The position numbers and the translations under genes are program-made. 64,000 nt of DNA from Phylloscopus collybita (lineage: Eukaryota > Chordata > Aves > Passeriformes > Phylloscopidae), in the NCBI GenBank assembly GCA_027886175.1, contig JAJNNQ010000024.1, forward strand, positions 29,925,001-29,989,000. The letters run 5' to 3'. Under the pieces are notes generated by a model. The model saw nothing but the letters and a program-made list of their open reading frames with translations. It did not search any database and had not been told where the DNA came from. Below, in pieces: positions 61,067-64,000 of the stretch (positions are counted from its first letter, which is position 1; each line of letters opens with the position of its first letter).

Positions 61067-62228
61067 GTCCTATTTAGAAAGGCAGAGGACACAAAGCCAA
61101 GAAATTCAATTCATTAAAGCCTGGAATCCCCTGCCTTATTTTAGAGAGGAGCTTTGCCAGAAAATATGATTATTTTCCATCATATGCTGTTTCAAGAACA
61201 TAAGATGTTGTGTGCAGAAAGAAAAATAACACATGCACTCTTACGAATTTTATTTTTTGTACAATGGATTAACTCCTTTGCTGTGAATACAGATTGTTTT
61301 GGAAGCTCAATAGCTTTGCTTGTCCCTACCTTCAGTTGAGTTCTGCTGTCTTTACTCTCACTGCGAATACCTTAGTTACCAGCTAAACCATATGAAAATT
61401 CCTGAAGAATGTGGTAGTAGCAATACTAATTTCACCAACTAAATAAATCTAGAAGTGAGAAAGATACAATTCCTAGCTTTTTTCCTGGTTTAAAAGCATG
61501 ATAGTGGACTTGCTGAGATAGATGTAGTCAAAAGAAGTCCACACTTGAGCATTATTAGACATGTTCCTTTGGATTTAGTTATTTGAGGTACTAGTCTAAA
61601 AAGAGTGTGCTCTTCACCTGGGCAGTCTCCCCAGCAAGTGCCCTGCTCGTGGTCTTCCTCAGTGCCAAATCCAGCTGATTTGGTTAACTAAGTCATCACA
61701 GCAGATTAACCTAAACTGCCAGAATTTGCAGGAAAACGCTAAGGTGAGTGTTCAAGATCTATTTTGATGACTCTTTGGAGCTCCTGATGACCTCCAATAG
61801 TGATGCAATAAAAAAACACAGTAACATTGGGGTACCTTTGGTGATTGGTATCAGCTGAGGAAAGTGAAAGGGAAATTCCAATAGGGAAATATCTTGTTCA
61901 TGGGAGTGTTTGAATTTTTTCTTCCTTTTATAAAATTAAGGCCTTTTTTGATAAAACTTTGTTCTATTTGCTTAGGACATTAATCAGCTGCTAGCTAGTG
62001 GAGCTAGACATGTCCTTTATTAGACACTAGCCCTATGATTTATTAGACAGTAGCCCAACATTTTTGAAGCAGGCATCACTGGATACTGCTGGAGGCTGGT
62101 TCTTATACCAAATGGACTGTGATTTGAGTCTAGATGGCAATTTCCAGAATTCTCTTATATTGTAGGGCAGATAACATGCATCTCTAGGGTTCAAGATAAA
62201 TTCTGTGATAAATTTATCTTCTGTGAAT
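61067..62228. other. Spacer between the two direct-repeat copies
   Basis: About 1.16 kb with no gene or transposon that I can recognise, and no primer-binding-site or retroviral protein similarity next to the repeats. Confidence 0.4.
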
Positions 62229-62446
62229 TTTGTGCAATAAAGCAGGGTGCTCTTCAATTCTTTCCGTGGCACAAATCCTGTATTTGCTTCTATTCTCAAG
62301 CTGCTGGGAACTCTGGATTGGATATGGAAATGATGCAGAGGAGGAGGTTGTCTCTCCTGTCATGAAGCTGTGGTATTCCTCACCAATCACACTTCAATTA
62401 TGAACTGGAAAAAATTATGTTGTAATAGCTAACATAGTGGGATAAG
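62229..62446 (+). repeat. Direct repeat, right copy (218 bp)
   Basis: Second copy of the unit at 60849, offset by exactly 1,380 bp and in the same orientation. Flanks diverge abruptly on both sides (GTGAATT on the left, TTGAGAAAAG on the right), so the repeat boundaries are sharp to within a few bases. Confidence 0.93.
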
Positions 62447-64000
62447 TTGAGAAAAGTGTTTACACCCGTCCACTCCATCTTTTACAAATCACTGTGGGTA
62501 GTTTGCTTCCTACAAACTTGTAAATAATATGATGTATCCCTGAAGAGGGCAGGTGGTGCAATAGGGGAGAGCAATGCTGGCTGCTTGCATTGGTGTTGCT
62601 ACTTGCCAGCACTGGCTGTGTGTCATGGGTCTGTGGTATCACCTTACTGACATCTGCAGCCACACAGTGCAGCCCCACAGGCCCAGCCAGCATTTCTTGG
62701 GCGGATAAAGTAAATAATCATTACTGAGAAACAAGTTCTTGTGTATCACATTGATCTTCCAGTACACTGCATAGGCAGGTGAGGGTCACTGTTTCTGTTC
62801 CAGGGGTCAGTGTACAGCATACAGTATTAGATTCCTCCCTGTGCCCCATTCCATGGGACATGCTGGCACAAGCCAGCTCTGCAAAGAAAACTCAGCAGAA
62901 CTTGCCTTCTCTCACTGTAAGATTAGAGTGGGACATGTGCCTGTCTGTGCCCATAACTTACCTCCCCTCACTCTTGCAGTTCTACTCTTGAATTTCTTCT
63001 CTGCCTTTCACTGATCTATTTTAATGATTTTATGGGTTTAGCAGAATTTCTGTCCTTGCTAGAGTTCGTATTTCTGATGACCTTTCCAAGACTCCCTTTA
63101 CATTGAATCTGGTTTCTTCTTCTGGGGACCCTATTCACTCCTGCCTTCTCTAACGAGAGGTTACATGTCATGCACAGGCAGAAGAAATACAAAAATAGAA
63201 AAAAATGTTTTGGTATTGGAATGAAAGGAAGAGAGAGAAGAAAACTGGAGAAGGAACAATAATTATTCCATTCAGAAAATCTTAATGAAGGGAAAATAAG
63301 CAATGGGGAAAATGTTCTAAAAAAAATAAAAATTAAAAAGAAAAGTGGAGAACTAGAAATATAAGAGAAAGGATTAGGAAAAAAAAGGCCACAAAAATCC
63401 ATAAGAATTTATTAATAAATCATGCTGGACTCAGTATAAAAAGAAATTATCTAACACAGAGGAACTGTTTATTTGTTTTTAATAATAGTATAAATGAGAA
63501 AGGATCAACCAGCCAGAGGCTACTTTAGTCTCTGATTCAGCAAACCACTAAAATACAAGCTAAGCTTTTAGAATCTACTAAATTTCATTAAAGACAAATC
63601 TCACTAATGTTGTGCACATAGTTAAGTGTTTTTTCTGAACTGGATTTATGTTGAGACTGGCTCAGAATTACATTTGTCCTTATTGTTTGGTTCACTGAGG
63701 ATACTGCAGGGAAAAAATGTGATCAAATAAAGCATTTTACTTCAAGTGCAGATGTTTTTTAAAAATAAAATCAAGTAAAATTAAAAGAAATTACTAAGCA
63801 AAATATGTTTTCCCCCTTGTAAGCAATTTGACAAAGCTGGATTTGAAAAAGTGTTCAGCTCTCAGATCTGTATTTTATTTTTTTGCTAGAGAAAAGCCTG
63901 AATCAGCCTTGAATCAGCTGATACTCAGTTTGACATCTGTTGACACGGACAAAGCATAGTTGCAGTACAATTCTGAAATTATTTCCAGACACTATTACAA
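62447..64000. other. Non-coding, no recognised gene
   Basis: AT-rich sequence to the window end. An A-rich stretch near 63180-63420 creates a spurious 128-codon minus-strand frame rich in Phe and Ser. Confidence 0.45.

Noticed and set aside
60849..62446. Complete provirus bounded by the 218-bp repeats
   Set aside because: The copies lack TG...CA ends, and no primer-binding site, polypurine tract or retroviral protein remnant was recognised in the 1.16-kb spacer.
63016..63402. 128-codon minus-strand frame rich in Phe/Ser/Pro
   Set aside because: It is the translation of an A-rich stretch on the + strand, with no membrane-protein pattern beyond composition.
41205..64000. CASR coding exons
   Set aside because: Expected from human gene order, but no sequence resembling the CASR ectodomain start or its later exons was seen. 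The identity of the downstream gene therefore stays open.

Overview
The window reads as bird nuclear DNA. The evidence is a set of CR1 retrotransposon 3' ends, recognised by the avian CR1 tail (TTGGAAGGGACCTT-type core beside GAATCATAGAATCA-type ends). Interspersed repeats are otherwise sparse, and one immune gene has the vertebrate exon plan of large introns and small phase-1 exons. There is no sign of bacterial, plasmid or phage DNA. Species cannot be fixed from the sequence alone.

Region 1 (about 1-4,685) holds no gene I can support; it contains a CR1 3' fragment and the unseen 5' part of the first gene. Region 2 (4,686-12,865, possibly to 13,753) carries CD86 (B7-2) on the + strand. Its exons are a signal-peptide exon, an IgV exon, an IgC exon and a transmembrane exon, all joined by phase-1 introns. 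A candidate cytoplasmic-tail exon follows at 13,641. With that tail the protein would be 318 residues. CD86 is the co-stimulatory ligand that antigen-presenting cells show to CD28 and CTLA-4 on T cells. The extracellular part and membrane anchor are well supported; the tail is not.

Region 3 (13,754-22,000) is repeat-rich. It has four CR1 fragments in reverse orientation, a (TTGGA)n array, a 170-bp tract almost free of A and C, a small GC-rich patch and a 10-bp minisatellite with 24 exact-length units. Region 4 (22,000-40,700) is non-coding as far as I can see. It holds a MIR-like remnant, an A44 run, a probable solo LTR at 37,741-37,973 and a tRNA-like fragment near 38,880.

Region 5 is a strong CpG island (about 40,720-41,520) with a good + strand splice donor at 41,204/41,205, very probably the first exon of a second gene transcribed rightwards. 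I could not find its downstream exons in the remaining 22 kb, which looks like a long first intron or intergenic DNA. In the human genome CASR follows CD86 on the same strand, so it is a possible identity, but no CASR coding sequence is visible here. Region 6 (41,520-64,000) holds a long T run, one CR1, an (CTTCT)n tract and a clean 218-bp direct repeat whose two copies lie exactly 1,380 bp apart.

I did not find a new biological system. The most useful leads are the unresolved CD86 tail exon, the orphan CpG-island promoter, the 1,380-bp-spaced repeat pair and the cluster of simple-sequence arrays at 19.2-20.8 kb.
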